The notes beneath the pieces are model-generated. The model was not told where the DNA came from. It worked only from the letters and a program-made list of their open reading frames with translations, and made no database searches. A program made the position numbers and the translations under genes. Below are positions 20,898-34,886 of a stretch of 64,000 bases of DNA, piece by piece; within the stretch, counting starts at the first letter, position 1; the number at the start of each line of letters is the position of its first letter. The stretch is from Datura wrightii (Eukaryota > Streptophyta > Magnoliopsida > Solanales > Solanaceae): NCBI GenBank assembly GCA_035772735.1, contig JASDFA010000016.1, forward strand, positions 175,093,001-175,157,000, given 5' to 3'.

Positions 20898-23005
20898 TGT
20901 CACGCCCTACCTTGGGAGGCATGACTGGCACCTAGTGCCCTACTAGGGTCTGAACTGGCCTGACTAAGCTTACTTACCGCTGGTGCATGACTAACACTAA
21001 ATCTCAAATCAAGAAAACAACGGGCTATATCTCGGCTGTAAACACAGCCCTTGACCGACAAGGCCTTATAGCCACCTGTAAAAGAAGACAACTACTTAGA
21101 AACAGATAATAATAGGGAATCCTATGCGGGCCGACAATACCACCATGATGTCTAGTTATAACCGTAAAGTAAATCTAGCATAAACAAAGCTATGGCCGAC
21201 AAGGCCGCTAACTAACAGCTAAACAAGGCTCCACATGACCAACACGCAAGATAAACATATATGGGCCTTACACGACCAACAACAACTAACCACAGGAAAT
21301 TAGAAATAGTCTGGAAGCCTCTAGAAGTGATATATCGGTCGAGACAGGGCCCTGACCTACCCATAAACTGTACATACAAAAAAGAGTCAACCTTCTAACT
21401 ATGAGCTCTGGAGGAAAGGAGCCGACTGCACTTCTAATCTGGCTGAAACTAGGAAGGCCCTAATATGCGTCTATCCGCCCGTGTAGGCAAGTAATGCAGC
21501 ACTCCAGAAGGGCATCAATACAATATGTACTGAATATGTAAGGCAGTAACTGAAAATAACTTAATGAAATGAAATGAAACTAAAAGTAACTGAAAGAAAA
21601 GGATAGCAATACCACCTGCATAGCTGAACTTCTTACTGTCTAATCTATTAGTAACTAATGCAAACAAGAACCTTACCTGGCCCTCATAAGTCGGAAGGTA
21701 CAACCAGCATAGAATAACCCATCCAGGGCCCCCATAAATCCTGGTGAGTATACTTCAATCTATATACTCTAACGAGGTCATACTGAGTCATCTAGAAACT
21801 ATAGCCGACCTACCGGTCCCTCGGGTCTGCAACTGAGCCCGCTCATCCCCTGAACTATAGTTGTGTCTAAGCCCGGTGAACTCCTAATATCTAATATCTA
21901 CACCCCGGGCACCAGGCTCGACAGGGGATGTATTGTAGAGCCTATAGTTATAACAGTAGTCCAGCCATGAAATGGATTGTATGAGGACCTTGGACCCCAT
22001 CTTCGTCCTTTGCGGACAGCATACCGCTCCTTGGAGCGATGTCATCTCGCCCCTGGCAGGCGTTGACACAGCTAGTAACCCTGGGGTTGGTCAGGGAAGG
22101 TTATACAGGCGTGATCAATCCACAAACTAGACATGAAATACTGATCTCAGCTAATAACAACAACTAGCCATAATAGATATGCTTCTGATCTTCTTACTGG
22201 GATTCAAACTAAGTTATATTACTAAAGGAACTAACTTGCCGAAGACATTTGCCTTAAGATACCTGGATCGCCGATTTCGAATTAGCTGGTGAGTTTTAAT
22301 CCGTATTCAACAGCCTTTTCTAACTGTAATCGTATTACTGGAAGAATGAGGCTAGTTTCAGTACTAAATTCGGCAAAAATGATAACTTTCTATATAAATA
22401 TTAACTATACTTCAACTTAGCGGAATACAGTCGAAAACGTATAATTTCTCGAAAGTTCAGAAGGGAGAAATGCTTACTTGAAGCCTGTGATCATATAGAA
22501 ATTAGTTTGGAGCAATTCCGACAACTTTCTGCGGGGCCACGATCTACCGGGTGAATTTCGTGAAAATAACTCCATAGTAATGCTCCCTACGGGCTTAAAA
22601 TTTGATACCCGAAGTTAATTTGAATTTGGATGGCGCTTGGTAGTGTAATCGGACGAAAAATCATTGAAAACCACGAAATCTACTCTCTCTGGACGAAGGG
22701 GGAAATATTGAAATGAACTTGGAATTAAAAGCAGGGGATTTATATAGGTGAAGTCGGTTGGCAGGGGGCACCCCGCGCTGCCCATAGCGCCAGCCACCCT
22801 GCCGCGCCGCGCCCCTCAAGGCACCAATGCTACTAGCGCGCCGCGCTGGCCAGTACACTGCTGGCTGGCGCGTCGTGCTGGCCCGATACGCTCCGGTCCT
22901 GTTCATGCTTACTTCCGAGGCTTTGGCCGTGCACAACCAGCTCTTCTTATTTACACAAAACACACGCATGCCTATTAAATGTTAATAGTTTTACAGGGTG
23001 TAACA
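20898..23005 (-). repeat. 3' LTR of the chromovirus
   Basis: 2,108 bp. The U3 side is on the right. A GC-rich cluster of TGGCGCG/CGCGCTGG-type words lies at ~22755-22905, just inside the LTR end. Confidence 0.93.
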
Positions 23006-23269
23006 TCCTCCCCCCTTAGGAACATTCATCCTCGAATGTCAACTACAATTCATAGGAGTCTAACTCTTTCAACCTTAATTTTGAAAAAATTTCGGCAGAG
23101 TCTCCCTTATAATATGGACTATCCAAAAATCCTGAAATGCGAAAAAGTCCAACACAGACACTTCACATAACATCATAGCAACTATTTTACAACAAGATTG
23201 TACTCAACTATGCAATATATGAAACACGAATTATAAATCAACAACTAAATCAATAATTTACCTCAACTG

Positions 23270-26200
23270 CATAGTCTGGACTAAGCCTGGAATAAATGAG
23301 GATATCTGGATCTCATATCGTCCTCCGCTTCCCAGGTCATCTCTTCTTTATTCTTATTTCTCCATAGTACCTTAACAGAGGCGACATCTTTGGTTCTCAA
23401 CCTATGAACCTGCCGATCTAATATGGCTATTGGAACCTCTTCGTAGGCTAATTCCTCGATAATCTAGACGTACTCAACTGGCACAATTCGGGATGGATAT
23501 CCTATGCACTTTCATAACATCGACACATGAAAGACCGGGTGAATGGATTCTAACTCTGAAGGCAAATCTAATTTGTACGACACCTGACCTATTCTCCAGA
23601 GGATTCGATACGGTCCTATAAATCTCGAGCTAAGTTTACCCTTTTTACCAAATCTCGTGACGCCCTTCATCGGCAAAACCTTCAGAAATATCCAGTCACT
23701 TACATTGAACTCTACGTTTCTACATCGTATATCAGCGTAAGATTTCTAGGGGCTCTGAGCTATCAGCAGGCGTTCTCTGATAAACTTTACTTTCTCTTCT
23801 GACTGGTGGATTATATCTGGCCCAATCAACTCTGATTCTCCTATCTCGAACCAACCAACTGGGGACCTGCATTTCTGCCCATATAAGGCCTCATAAGGTG
23901 TCATCTGAATGATAATTGTTATTATAAGCAAAGTCAATAAGGGGTAAATGTTCATCCCAGTTTCCCCCAAAGTCCAGCATGCGTGATCATAACATATCCT
24001 CGAGCGTCTGAATTGTACGTTCTGCCTGCCCGTCTATTTGAGGATGGAAGGCTGTACTCAGATTAACCTGTGTGCCTAGGCCCTTCTGAAAGGACTTCTA
24101 GAATTTAGCTATGAACTGCGCCCCTCTATCAGAGATAATTGATACTGTAACACCATGCAATCGAACTATCTCTTTGATATACAGTTCAACGTAGTCGTTG
24201 GCTGAGAAGGTAGCTCCGACTGGTAGAAAATGAGCTGACTTCGTCAATCTGTCGACAATCACCCAGATGGAGTCAAATCTGCGTTTGGTACGGGGTAATC
24301 TGGTCACAAAATCCATGTTGATTGCTTCCCATTTCCACATAGGCACTGCTATCTCCTGAGTCAATCCGCGGGGCTTTTGATGTTTCGCCTTCACTTGCCG
24401 GCATTTAGGGCATTATGCTACAAATTCTGCTATCTCCTTCTTCATTCCCGGCCACCAGTAAATTTCTTTTATGTCATGATACATCTTTGTTGAACCTAGG
24501 TGAAGAGAATAACGGGAATAATGCACCTCTACCATGATCTGTTGGTGAAGTCCTGCCACATCTGGAACATAGAGGCAACACCTATATCTCAAGACCCCAT
24601 CTACGGTTACTTCAAAAGCTGATACTTCGCCTTGTTAAGCTTTATCTCTGAGATGGACCAAGTTAGGGTCTTCATATTGCCGTTCTTTCACCTCTACAAC
24701 CAAGGATGATACCACAGTATTCTGGATCACTGCTCCACTGTCTCTCGAGTCTACTATTCGGACGGCCAAACTGGCTAACTGATGCAATTCTCAAGCCAGT
24801 TCCCACTGTTCGGGCTTCAAGTATGCCAAACTTTCCATGTATTTACGGCTGAGGGCATCTTCTATAATGTTGGCCTTCCTTGGGTGATATAAAATGTTCA
24901 CATCGTAATCCTTCAACAATTCTAACCTGTGACGCTGTAGCAGATTCAATTCTTTTTGTGTAAAAATATACTGAAGGCTCTTATGATCAGTAAAAATATC
25001 TACGTGGACGCCATACAGATAGTGCCTCCATATTTTCAAGGCATGAATTACTGCAGCCAATTCCAGGTCATGGATGGGGTAGTTCCTTTCATGCTTCCTT
25101 AACTATCTTGAAGCATAAGCAATTAACTTACCATGTTGCATCATAACACATCCTAACCCGAAGCCCGAAGCATCACAGTACACTACATAACCTTCTGATC
25201 CTTCTGACAAAGCTAATACTGGTGCTGATGTCAACTTGTTTTTCAACTCCTGAAACTCTGTTCACATGCTTCAGTCTAGTGAAATTTAGCCGCTTTCTGA
25301 GTTAACTTGGTCAAAGGCGCTGATAGGATAGTAATCCCCTCTACAAACCTTCTGTAATACCTGGATAACCTCAGGAAACTACGTACCTCAGTCGGAGTTG
25401 CCGGTCTAGGACATGTCTTTACTACCTTGATCTTCTGTGAATCGACCTGAATATCAGCCTCTGACACAATATGGCCCAAAAAGGCCATCTAATTCATCCA
25501 AAACTCACATTTAGAAGATTTTGCATATAATTGGTGATCTCTGAGAATTTGGAGCAGTGTCCGCAGATGATCGTGGTGTTCTGCTTTCGAGCGGGAATAT
25601 ACCAGAATATCATCAATAAATACTATCACAAATAGGTCCAGATACAGCCTGAAGATGTTGTTCATCAAATCCATGAACACTGTTGGAGCATTCGTCAGTC
25701 CGAAAGACATGAGTAGGAATTCAAAATGGCCATACCTGATCCTAAAAGCGGTTTTTGGAGTATTCCTCTCTCAAACTCGAACCTAATGGTACCTAGACCT
25801 TAAATCAATTTTGAGAAATACTTCGCCCCCTGTAATTGATCAAACAAGTCATCTATTCTGGGAAGTGGGTATTTGTACTTGATGGTGACTTTATTTAGCT
25901 ACCAGTAGTCTATACACATGCGGAGGGAGCCATCCTTTTTTCTTACAAACAGAACTGGCGCACCCACGGTAAAGTACTCGGCCTAATGAAGCCCTTATCT
26001 AACAGATCTTTCAACTATTCCTTCAATTCTTTAAGCTCAGCAGGAGCCATTTGGTACGGAGGGATGGATATAGGCTGAGTACCTGATAATAAATCAATTG
26101 CAAAATTGATCTCCCATTCTGTGGGAATACCAGGAAGTTCATCTGGGAATACGTATGGAAATTCATTGACTACTGGAATTGACTGTAGAGTTGGGGACTC

Positions 26201-28057
26201 GCTTGAACATCCTGAACCCTGACAATATGATAGATGCAACCCTTTGCTATTAACTTCCTTGCCCGAAGATAGAAAATAAACCTACCTTTTGGTGTGGCTG
26301 CATTACCTTTCCACTCCTGTATTACCTCCCCTGGAAAGTGGAATCGGACAGTTTTGGTCCAACATTCTACATTGGCATAACATGGTGCTAGCTAATCCAT
26401 ACCCATAATTGCATCGAAGTCAATCATTTCTAATTCCACCAAATCTGCTAAAGTCTGGATACCAACAACCTCTACTATGCACCCCCGGTAGACCCTCTTG
26501 GCTATGATGGAGTCACCAACGGGGGTAGACATTGAAAAAGATCGCTGAAGCAGTTCTGGCATAATACCGAACTTTCGGGCCACTAATGGTGTAACATAAG
26601 ACAAAGTGGAACCTGGGTCTATCAAGACATACACAGAAGGAGATAAAATGTCCAGCATACCTGTCACCAAATCCGGCGATGACTCTAACTCCTGTCGTCC
26701 CGATAAAGCATAGGTGCGATCTGGACCGATGCTTGGCTAGATGCCCCTGATCCGCCTCAACCTCTACTGGTTGGAGCTGAGGGCCTACGCCCTACTGGAG
26801 AATTTGGGGCACATGACCCTACTGAAGATCTCTCCTGTCGGTCCCGATTACTCTAACCCCTTGCTGGATAGTCTCTCATTAGGTGACCCTCCTGCCCGCA
26901 GATGTAACACATAGAAGACCATACCTACATGCCCCAGGATGACGACGACTATAAATAGGGCAAAGTGGCACGGTAAATCTACTCTGCTCTGACCCCCTCT
27001 GTTGCTGTGAGCCTGATGGTCATGAACTCTCACCGGGTCCTGACTGCCCCCGACGACTTAATTTACTATCTTGCTGCAACTGTGGAGGTGAGGGTCTAGG
27101 TGGTTTTCCTGATAGTCGTGGCCTGGGTCCGCCCTGAAATTCTGCCTGCACATCACTCGGTCTAGCCCTGCGGCGTTGCTCCTGATTCATTCTTTCTATC
27201 TCTCGTTGCCACTGTCTGATTCCCTCAATGTTTTGAGCAAAAGACTGAACACTGGCAATATCCATATCCTCTCGCAGAGTAGCTGTGATACAAGTCTCTA
27301 CATATTCTGTATTTAGCCCTATAATAAACTGGTGCACCCTGACTAACATAGTATATACAAAAGCCGGTGCATTTCAGACCAGGGAATCAAACCTCATAGC
27401 ATACTCTCAAACACTCATCGAGCCTTGTTCCAGATGCAAAAACTGATCTACCCGGGCCTGTCAGATCTCCCGTTTCAAATAATGGTCTAAGAAGGCCTTT
27501 GAAAAGCTGGACCAAGTCGGAGGGGGAACATCTCTACCTCGGGACCTTTCCCAACTCTCGTACCATAATGTTGCTATGTCCCATAGTTGAAATACCGCTA
27601 ACTAAACTGATTCTGCAGGTGCAACATGCATTACTCTAAAGATCCGCTGCAGCTGGTCCAAAAAGTCTTGAGGGTCCTCATCCTGGTCCATCCCCGTAAA
27701 CTACGGGGGACTCAAAGCAAGGAACTCTCAAACCCTCGAACTACCTGGTCCTCTCGAAGACTCTGCAGCTACTGGCGCCACTGGCTGTTGCTGTGCGTCC
27801 ATCATCTGAGCTATCATAAAAACAACACTCTTGACCTCCCGATCTAATGGCATCGGTATAGAGGCTACTGGAGGCGGTGCCGACACATCTGCTGCTATGG
27901 ACGACTCTTGGCATGGTGGAGAGTGCTGGGGAGACCGAGATATAGTCTCTCTGTCGCCCTCAGATCGGGCCAACTCCGACTGAGGTACCCTGCTGGTGCC
28001 TTCTCCTGCTGCAACATATAATTTCCTGCCAGTCATGATTTGTTGCGCGTCCGTCAT
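23270..28057 (-). pseudogene. chromovirus gag-pol remains: Gag, PR, RT, RNase H, integrase, chromodomain
   Basis: Read right to left. Gag starts at 28057 (MTDAQQIMTG, proline-rich) and continues past 27020 (MLVRHR-like MLVRVHQFIIGL, then an RG/basic stretch); its zinc-knuckle region near 26880 is shifted. Protease at ~26670-26392 has LIDPGSTLSYVTP, where the catalytic triplet reads DPG as usual in this family. RT at ~26050-25280 has FIDDILVYS. RNase H at ~25060-24791 has FTDHKSLQYIF and EDALSRKY. Integrase at ~24394-23750 has MDFVTRLP, VDRLTKSAHF and SDRGAQF. The C-terminal chromodomain at ~23500-23270 reads VASVKVLWRNKN then WEAEDDMRS, which places it among the chromoviruses. Stops and frameshifts separate every domain, so it cannot make the polyprotein. 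Intact family members elsewhere would have to supply its functions. Confidence 0.9.
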
Positions 28058-28272
28058 TTCTCTGTAGAAAAAGCAGATTACATTAAGCTTAGGGACTCAT
28101 CCCTATATAGCACAACCCTATAGCACGATTGGAAGAGAAGGAAGAGTAACCATCCTAACATGCCTCGCAGCCTCCTGTCTATAGTATGTGGTGCACAACA
28201 CATCCATAGGAAAGACTCTACTTAACACGGCTTGCAGACTCCCTAGAATATGACCTGTTTTGGTACCAAGTT

Positions 28273-30412
28273 TGTCACGCCCGCCTTGGGAGGCATGACT
28301 AGCACCTGGTGCCCTACTAGGGTCTAAACTGGCCTGACTGGGCTTACACACCTCTGGTGCATGATTAACACTAAATCTCAAATCAAGAAAACAACGAGCT
28401 ATATCTCAGCTATAAACATAGCCCCCGACCGACAAGGCCTTATAGCCACATGTAAAAGAAAACAGCTACCCAGAAACAGATAATAATAGGAAATCCTACG
28501 AGGGCTGACAATACCACCATGATGTCTAGTTATGACCGTAAAGTAAATCTAGCATAAACAAAGCTATGGCCGACAAGGCCGCTAACTAACAGCTAAACAA
28601 GGCCCCACACGGCCAACACGCAAGATAAAACATATATGGGCCTTACACGACCAACAACAACTAACCACAGGAAATTAGAAATAGTCTGCAAGCCTCTAGA
28701 AGTGATATATCGGTCGAGACAGGGCCCTGACCTACCCATAAACTGTATATACAAAAAAGAGTCAACCTTCTAACTATGAGCTCTGGAGGAAAGGAGCCGA
28801 CTGCACTTCTAATCTGGCTGAAACTAGGAAGGCCCTAATCCGCGTCTATCCGCACCTGTAGGCAAGTAATGCAGTGCCCCAGAAGGGTGTCAGTATAATA
28901 TGTAATGAATATGTAGGGCAGTAACTGAAAATAACTGAATGAACTTAAATGAAACTAAAAGTAACTGAAAGACAAGGATAGAAATACCACCTGCATGAAC
29001 TTCTTACTATCTAATCTATTAGTTACTAATGCAAACAAGAACCTTACCTGTACCCCATAAGCTGGAAGGTACAGCCAGCATAGAATAACCCATCCGGGGC
29101 CCCCATAAGCCCTGGTGAGTACACTTCAATTTATATACCCCTAACGAGGTCATACTGAGTCATCTAGAAACTATAGCTGACCTACAGGTCCCCTGGGTCT
29201 GTAACTGAGCCCGCTCGGCCCCTGAACTATAGTTGTGTCTAAGTTCGGTGGACTCCTATTATCTGATATCTGCACCCTGGGCACCAGAGTCGATAGGGTG
29301 TGTAATGTAGAGCCGATCAGCATAACAGTAGTCCAGCCATAAAATGGATTGTATGAGGACCTTAAACCCCATCTTCGTCCCTTGAAGATGGCATACTGCT
29401 TCTTGGAGTGACGTCATCTCGCCCCTAGCGGGCGTCGACATAGGTAGTAACCCTGGGGCTGGTCAGGGAAGGCTATACAGGCATAATCATTCCCCAAACT
29501 AGACATGAAATACTGATCTCAGCTAATAACAACAACTAGCCATAATAGATTTGCTTCTGATCTTCCTACTGGAATTCAAATTGAGTTATAATACTAAAGG
29601 GACTAACTTGTCAAAGACATTTGCCTTAAGATACCTGGATCGCCGATTTTGAATTAGCTGGTGAGTTTCAATCTGTATTCAACAACCTTTTTTAACTGTA
29701 ATCGTATTACTGGAAGAATGAGGCTAGTTTCAGTACTAAATTTGGAAAAAATGATAACTTTCCATATAAATATTAACTATACTTCAACTTAGTGGAACAC
29801 GGTCGAAAATATATAATTTCTCGAAAGTTCAGAAGGGAGAAATGCTTACTTGAAGCCTGTGATCATATAGAAATTAGTTTGGAGCAATTTTGACAACTTT
29901 TGCTTGGCGGGGCCATGATTTTCCGGGCGAATTTCGCGAAAATAACTCCATAGTAATGCTCTCTACAGGCTTAAACTTTGATACCCGAAGTTTATTTGAA
30001 TTTGGACGGCGTTTGGTAGCATAATCGGACGAAAAACCGTAAAAAACCACGAAATCTACTCTTTCTGGTCGAAGGGGGAAATATTGAAATGAACTTGGAA
30101 TTAAAAGGAGGGGCTTTATATAGGTGAGGTCGGTTGGCAAGGGGCACCCCGCGCTTCCCATATCGCCGGCCTGCCGCGTTACGCCCCTCAAGGCGCCAAT
30201 GCTACTGGCGTGCCGCGCTTCTCAAGGCGCCAGCAATCTTGGCGCGCAGCTCTGGCTAGTGCACTACCGACTGGCACATCGTGCTGGCTTGGTGCGCTCC
30301 GATCCTGTTCATGCTTACTTCCGAGGCTTTTTTCGCGCACAACAAACTCTTCTTATTCACCACAAAACATATGTGTTCCTATTAAACGTTAACATTTTTA
30401 CGGGGTGTAACA
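28273..30412 (-). repeat. 5' LTR of the chromovirus
   Basis: 2,140 bp and homologous along its length to 20898-23005. The GC-rich word cluster is at ~30135-30305. Its short ORFs on both strands are shadows of the repeat. Confidence 0.93.
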
Positions 30413-31310
30413 TGTATGTATGTATGTAGGTTTTAACATATTAAAATATATTTATATATATTATTTTTAATATATTAAGAGAATCTTTTCCTCATATTTT
30501 ATTGATAACATTAATTACTTATTTCCTAAATAATTTTTCAAGTTCTAACATTAAATATTAATTAATTTAGATATTGTAGTAAAATACACATATCAATCAT
30601 TATTTCTTAAAGGATGTGCAAATTCTAAATTGGACAAATAAAAGTGAATATGGGAAGTATTCTTAAAATTTTTTTATGTATTATTAAATTTGAAGAGAAA
30701 CTTTAGGGATAAAGTACAATAATTTTTTACCTTTTAATACGGGGTTCGTTACAGTAAATATTGAGGAATGGAATAACTTTTATGTTCTTGTAGTATCCTT
30801 TCTCACCTAAATACCTATTATTATTCATATTTTACCTTTTTCATTCTATCTTTCAATATTTTTATTCTCTTATTATTAATAAATATTTTGAAGTCTCCAA
30901 ACAGTCAAATCTTCTGTCTTCTGCAAATGTATTATTATTTGGTTAGAAATAGATTAAAATTTGCTATTTGTTGTCTCTTTAAAAATTCAAGCATTTCATC
31001 AAGCAATCATTATATTGAAGCAACAACGTTATTTCAATATTATTATATCAACTTATCAATACAACTTGAGCTAGAACTTATTATTCTAACTTTATATTAA
31101 ATTTTTTTGATTAAAAATTTACATTGTTGATATTTTTACTTCATAATTTATAAGTATGATGATCTTTCCTTGAAAAGAATTATTAAAAAAAATTAATTAT
31201 AAAATAATAATCAATGATTTCACATCTAAAAAATCTAGAAAAGTACACTTTAAATAATAATATATATGACAATTTTTTTTCTTTTAAAAAAAGATTTTTT
31301 GAAGTTTAGC
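30413..31310. other. AT-rich stretch without a recognisable gene
   Basis: Very AT-rich with runs of TATTTTTA and ATTAATTA. I see no coding signature, no LTR end and no inverted repeat that I can support. A 70-codon ORF at 30888-31100 is not convincing, because its composition is that of the surrounding DNA. Confidence 0.5.
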
Positions 31311-31772
31311 TGTAGGCCCCTAATATTGTTAAGCCATCGTTGACTTGCAATATATTTTTAGAAAAATGAAATTTGTTATAAGTCCATCGTACTGTGGATA
31401 TCCATTACACAATTTTCTATATAAGCTTGTAGTCAAGCAGACAAGTTGCAGTAGCTCAAGCATGCAGCTTGTAAGAGCTTCTTGGAAAGCCTTGCAATAA
31501 CTTTTTCAAGATTGCAATCAAGTAGACGGCTTGAAAGTAGCTCAAGCAGACATATTGCAAGTAGCTCAAGTAGACAGCTTGCATGCAACTTCGGAAAAGC
31601 CTTGCAAGCTACTTATTGAGAGTCTTGCAAACAACTTCCTTTCTTTGATAAATAGAAAGTCAATTTAGTCGTGTGAACATTAGTTTGAATAGAAATAAAA
31701 TATCTCTCCCCACATTTTAAAAAAAACTATATCTCTTATTTTTTTGATATTTTATTATTATTTAATAATACA
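31311..31772 (+). mobile_element. LTR of a Ty1/copia-type gag element
   Basis: Starts TGTAGGCCCC and ends near AATACA. CTATATAAGC at ~31420 is a TATA box and AATAAAATA near 31697 is the poly(A) signal. Between them (~31425-31610) short words such as GTAGCTCAAG, CAGACAG and GCTTGCAAG recur many times. TTATCA follows the end, at the place of the usual tRNA primer site. The gag remains downstream support the LTR call. The right LTR is not found, so boundaries are approximate. Confidence 0.6.
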
Positions 31773-32334
31773 TTATCAATACCCAAAACTCTAAAAAAAA
31801 TATAACAAAGTTATCGATCACATCGTGGCTTCATTGTGTGAATTATTTGGGTGTTAGCCATAATTAGTAAGTAAGTTTTCTCTTTCACTTTTGTTGACTC
31901 TTGTTACTGTCACTTCACTACCAAGTATATTTTCTTTAAAGCCTTTAACAACGGTATTTATCTTTTAATTTTGTGGAGAGAAAATAAATCTGTAGAGATT
32001 CTTTTCACATGGATTTAGCCATCTTTAATTTCACATGGATTAAACATACTTTTATTGAAATTTATCTGGATTCTGGTCACGAAGATGAGTAATCATTTTC
32101 TATTTTCAAGAATTACAACAATTGTTGTATCTTATATCTTGATATTACTAAATTTATTTATACCTATAACCACCAGAAGTAATTAAATTTTACGGTGCTT
32201 CATAACTCCTAAAACAACACTTATTTTGAAATCTGATATATTCTAAAACATGTATGAGAGAAAAATTCTGTCTACATTATATGTATGCCTCAATTAACTT
32301 ATGAAGTAATAAATCTGAAGTTTACTTCTGAAAT

Positions 32335-33205
32335 AGTAAACTCAAATTTGTAGCCCGGGATAATATTGGGAAAAATCTACATGTCTTGGATGCCTGATGC
32401 TAAAATTTATTTTGATATAATGGGTACACCATCAAAAATAAAAATTAGATATCAAATCAAGAGCATGCTAAGACAATGATATTCCTCCGACTCTTGATGG
32501 GGACTTGAAATTGGAATATCTCATTGTTAAAGATTCACTTATGTTGTGGAATAATTTGAGAAAAAATAACATATATACACCTGAAAATAGTCGTTCTTCC
32601 ACAAACATATTTTCCTTGGATCTATTTCTGGCTACAAGATCTAAAATATATGTGAGTATAATTCTATGATTGAAATTATTTCTTAGTTGAAATTATGTAA
32701 TAAAAATATCATTGATATAGTGATATCTTGGAGAAAAATTTTACCATTTTTTATGTCTGAAATGTGCTCTTACAACAACAATATCGAGAGATAGGGTTCA
32801 GAAAATATTCTGAACTAATTTCACATTTTTTGTGGACGAAAAAAATAATGGTTTATTATTGAAAAAAATTCATTAAAGCTAACCAATTGGTTCTAGTCTA
32901 TTTCTTGAAGTAATTGAAACAAACTTTCACCAAGCTAAGCATAGAAAAAGTCATGACTGCTATCGTGATCATTGCCATGATTTAGAGAGAAATTCTTTTT
33001 ATTTATTATACACGTCTTGATTTGCTCCTAAAGTAACAATATCCTAAAAGAGGTATTGAGCTATCATAATTTGATATGCTTAAGCTACGTCCAAATAATT
33101 ATGTTTCATTCTCGAATAATAGAACTTTTGATAAATGCTAAAAATATAAATTCATTTTTTAAAGTAAATGTGATAGTATTTAGTAAAGTTTATCAATATG
33201 AACGT
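32335..33205 (+). pseudogene. copia-type Gag remnant (UBN2-like), 5' part
   Basis: Several frames must be joined, but the order of blocks is that of the widespread plant retrotransposon Gag: LEFVA, then KTMIFLR, LKLEYLIVKDSLMLWNNL (~32510-32570), LLQQQYRE and FRKYSEL (~32770-32830), and a segment resembling ETNFHQAK (~32900-32940). It is full of stops. It is cut at 33205 by the Athila/Tat-type element; the rest of the host element should continue from 47662. Confidence 0.7.
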
Positions 33206-34886
33206 TGATAACACTCAAACTCACACTTCCTGACAAAGTATGAAGCAGTCGTTGTCAATAAAGAACCAAACTAAGAGGTCGGAATCGAATCCAAAGGAAA
33301 TAGGGTAAGATCTAGAATAATGTTGATAAGTGAACTTGTTGGTGAGGTATCTCCAAATTGGGGGTTTTTGAAGAAAACAATATTAAAGAAAAGATTATAG
33401 TTGTGATTTAAATCAAGATTTGCAAACAACTAGCGTAAGTGTTCCCTATGGGTTCATAATTACTTCGGGTATAAACATGTGATCAATCCCAATGCTTACT
33501 TGTAGAACTAATAACTAGAGTTCATCCAAATGACTGGTTCATCCCCATTGGATGACTATACTCAATCACTGGGTCAGGTCTCATGAGTGATGTCAAACTA
33601 ACCATTATCAATATGTTCCAAATTTAACTATCCTACGATCACAACTCAAGTTAATACAATGATCATAAAGACCAAGGCTTTGTTTGTAATTCTCTTTTCC
33701 TAATCTATACTTCTATAGGTTCAAGAAAATAAAGAATTCGAACAAGTCCTAACGTTGTACACCGTTAAGAAACGTTTAAACATGAAGAGAATACAATACA
33801 AGCTTTTTGCATTAGTTAATCACTTTGTGCAACCCTAGTTTGTTAATCTACCATGGCTCTCACACCCATAGCTGAGGAGTTTTATCCTCTCATGGTTGTA
33901 AGATTATACTTTGCATTCATAGGCAAACACATAATTAAATACTTACAACAATAATTGGAAGAAAATCAGTTTTGATTATCAAAGAACAACCTCAAAAACA
34001 ATGTAGAAAATCAAGAATTTGATCCCAAGAATTGCTCATCAAAACTTGATAAAAATTCAAAAAATAATTCTTCACACGTCTACTAACTCAATTCTGTCCT
34101 TCTCTAACTAAAATAAAACGTAAAGGCTATTTATACAGACATTAAAAACCTTTTCCTAAGCTAACAGGAAATTTTTCATATCTGGTGCTGACTGTGTCAC
34201 GACTGAATCTATGACCCATAGCAGGATTGTACGGGTTGTACCTGCTTTCTGTAAGTCCTTGGATGCTGCAGATTTAGCTAAGTGTTGGCAAGCTGATACA
34301 ACTCGTACCTTCATCCTACGAGTCATACAATGCTTCCATGGTTTGGCCTTGAGAACTCTGACATCTTCTGAAATTCTTCACGAGTACTGTGGTACAACTC
34401 GTACCTTCTTGCTATGACTCGTACTGTCTGTAGTGTTTGAAGTTCTGCCAAGTATTGAAAAATCTTTTGAAGTTCACCACGGCTCCTGGTACGATTTGTG
34501 CATTGATGCCACGGTTCGTGAGTCCATCCGTACCAAGAGTATGCCTTTGTGCAATTTCTTCTGAATAATTTCATGACTCTAGTTACAGCTCGTACCATCT
34601 TGGTACGACTTGTACTGAGAGTCGTATGTTGCCTTCTTCCTACTTTAGCCTTCTGACTTTCATCACGGTTCTCAGTATGGCTCATACAATCAAGGTACAA
34701 CTCGTACTGAGACTGACACTTTGACTGATTTTCTGCATTTTAAGGCTTCTTTTGCACATCTTTGCTCCAACACTTATTTTTCCTGAAATCAAAGTAAAAG
34801 TGCCTTATATCCGTATAAAAATACCTAAATCCAGGCTGTTTTCTTAGTTTTAAGCGTCGAAAGTGTTGTAAACTCACAGCACATCA
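33206..34886 (-). repeat. 3' LTR of the Athila/Tat-type element
   Basis: 1,681 bp. Near its right (U3) end, 34220-34730, are many copies of a near-palindrome of the type TACGACTCGTAC and its variants. Confidence 0.92.

Larger units (their letters stand above)
20898..30412 (-). mobile_element. Tekay/Del-like chromovirus (Ty3/gypsy), complete but decayed
   Basis: Two direct repeats (20898-23005 and 28273-30412), each TGTCACGCCC...GTGTAACA, flank a coding region on the minus strand. A perfect 5 bp target duplication TGTAT lies at 20893-20897 and 30413-30417. On the minus strand the sequence after the 5' LTR, TGGTACCAAAACAG (28267-28254), is a worn initiator-Met tRNA primer site, and AAGGGGGGAGGA next to the 3' LTR (near 23006-23018) is the polypurine tract. 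The two LTRs differ at about 30 of their first ~370 bases, so the insertion is not recent. Confidence 0.95.
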
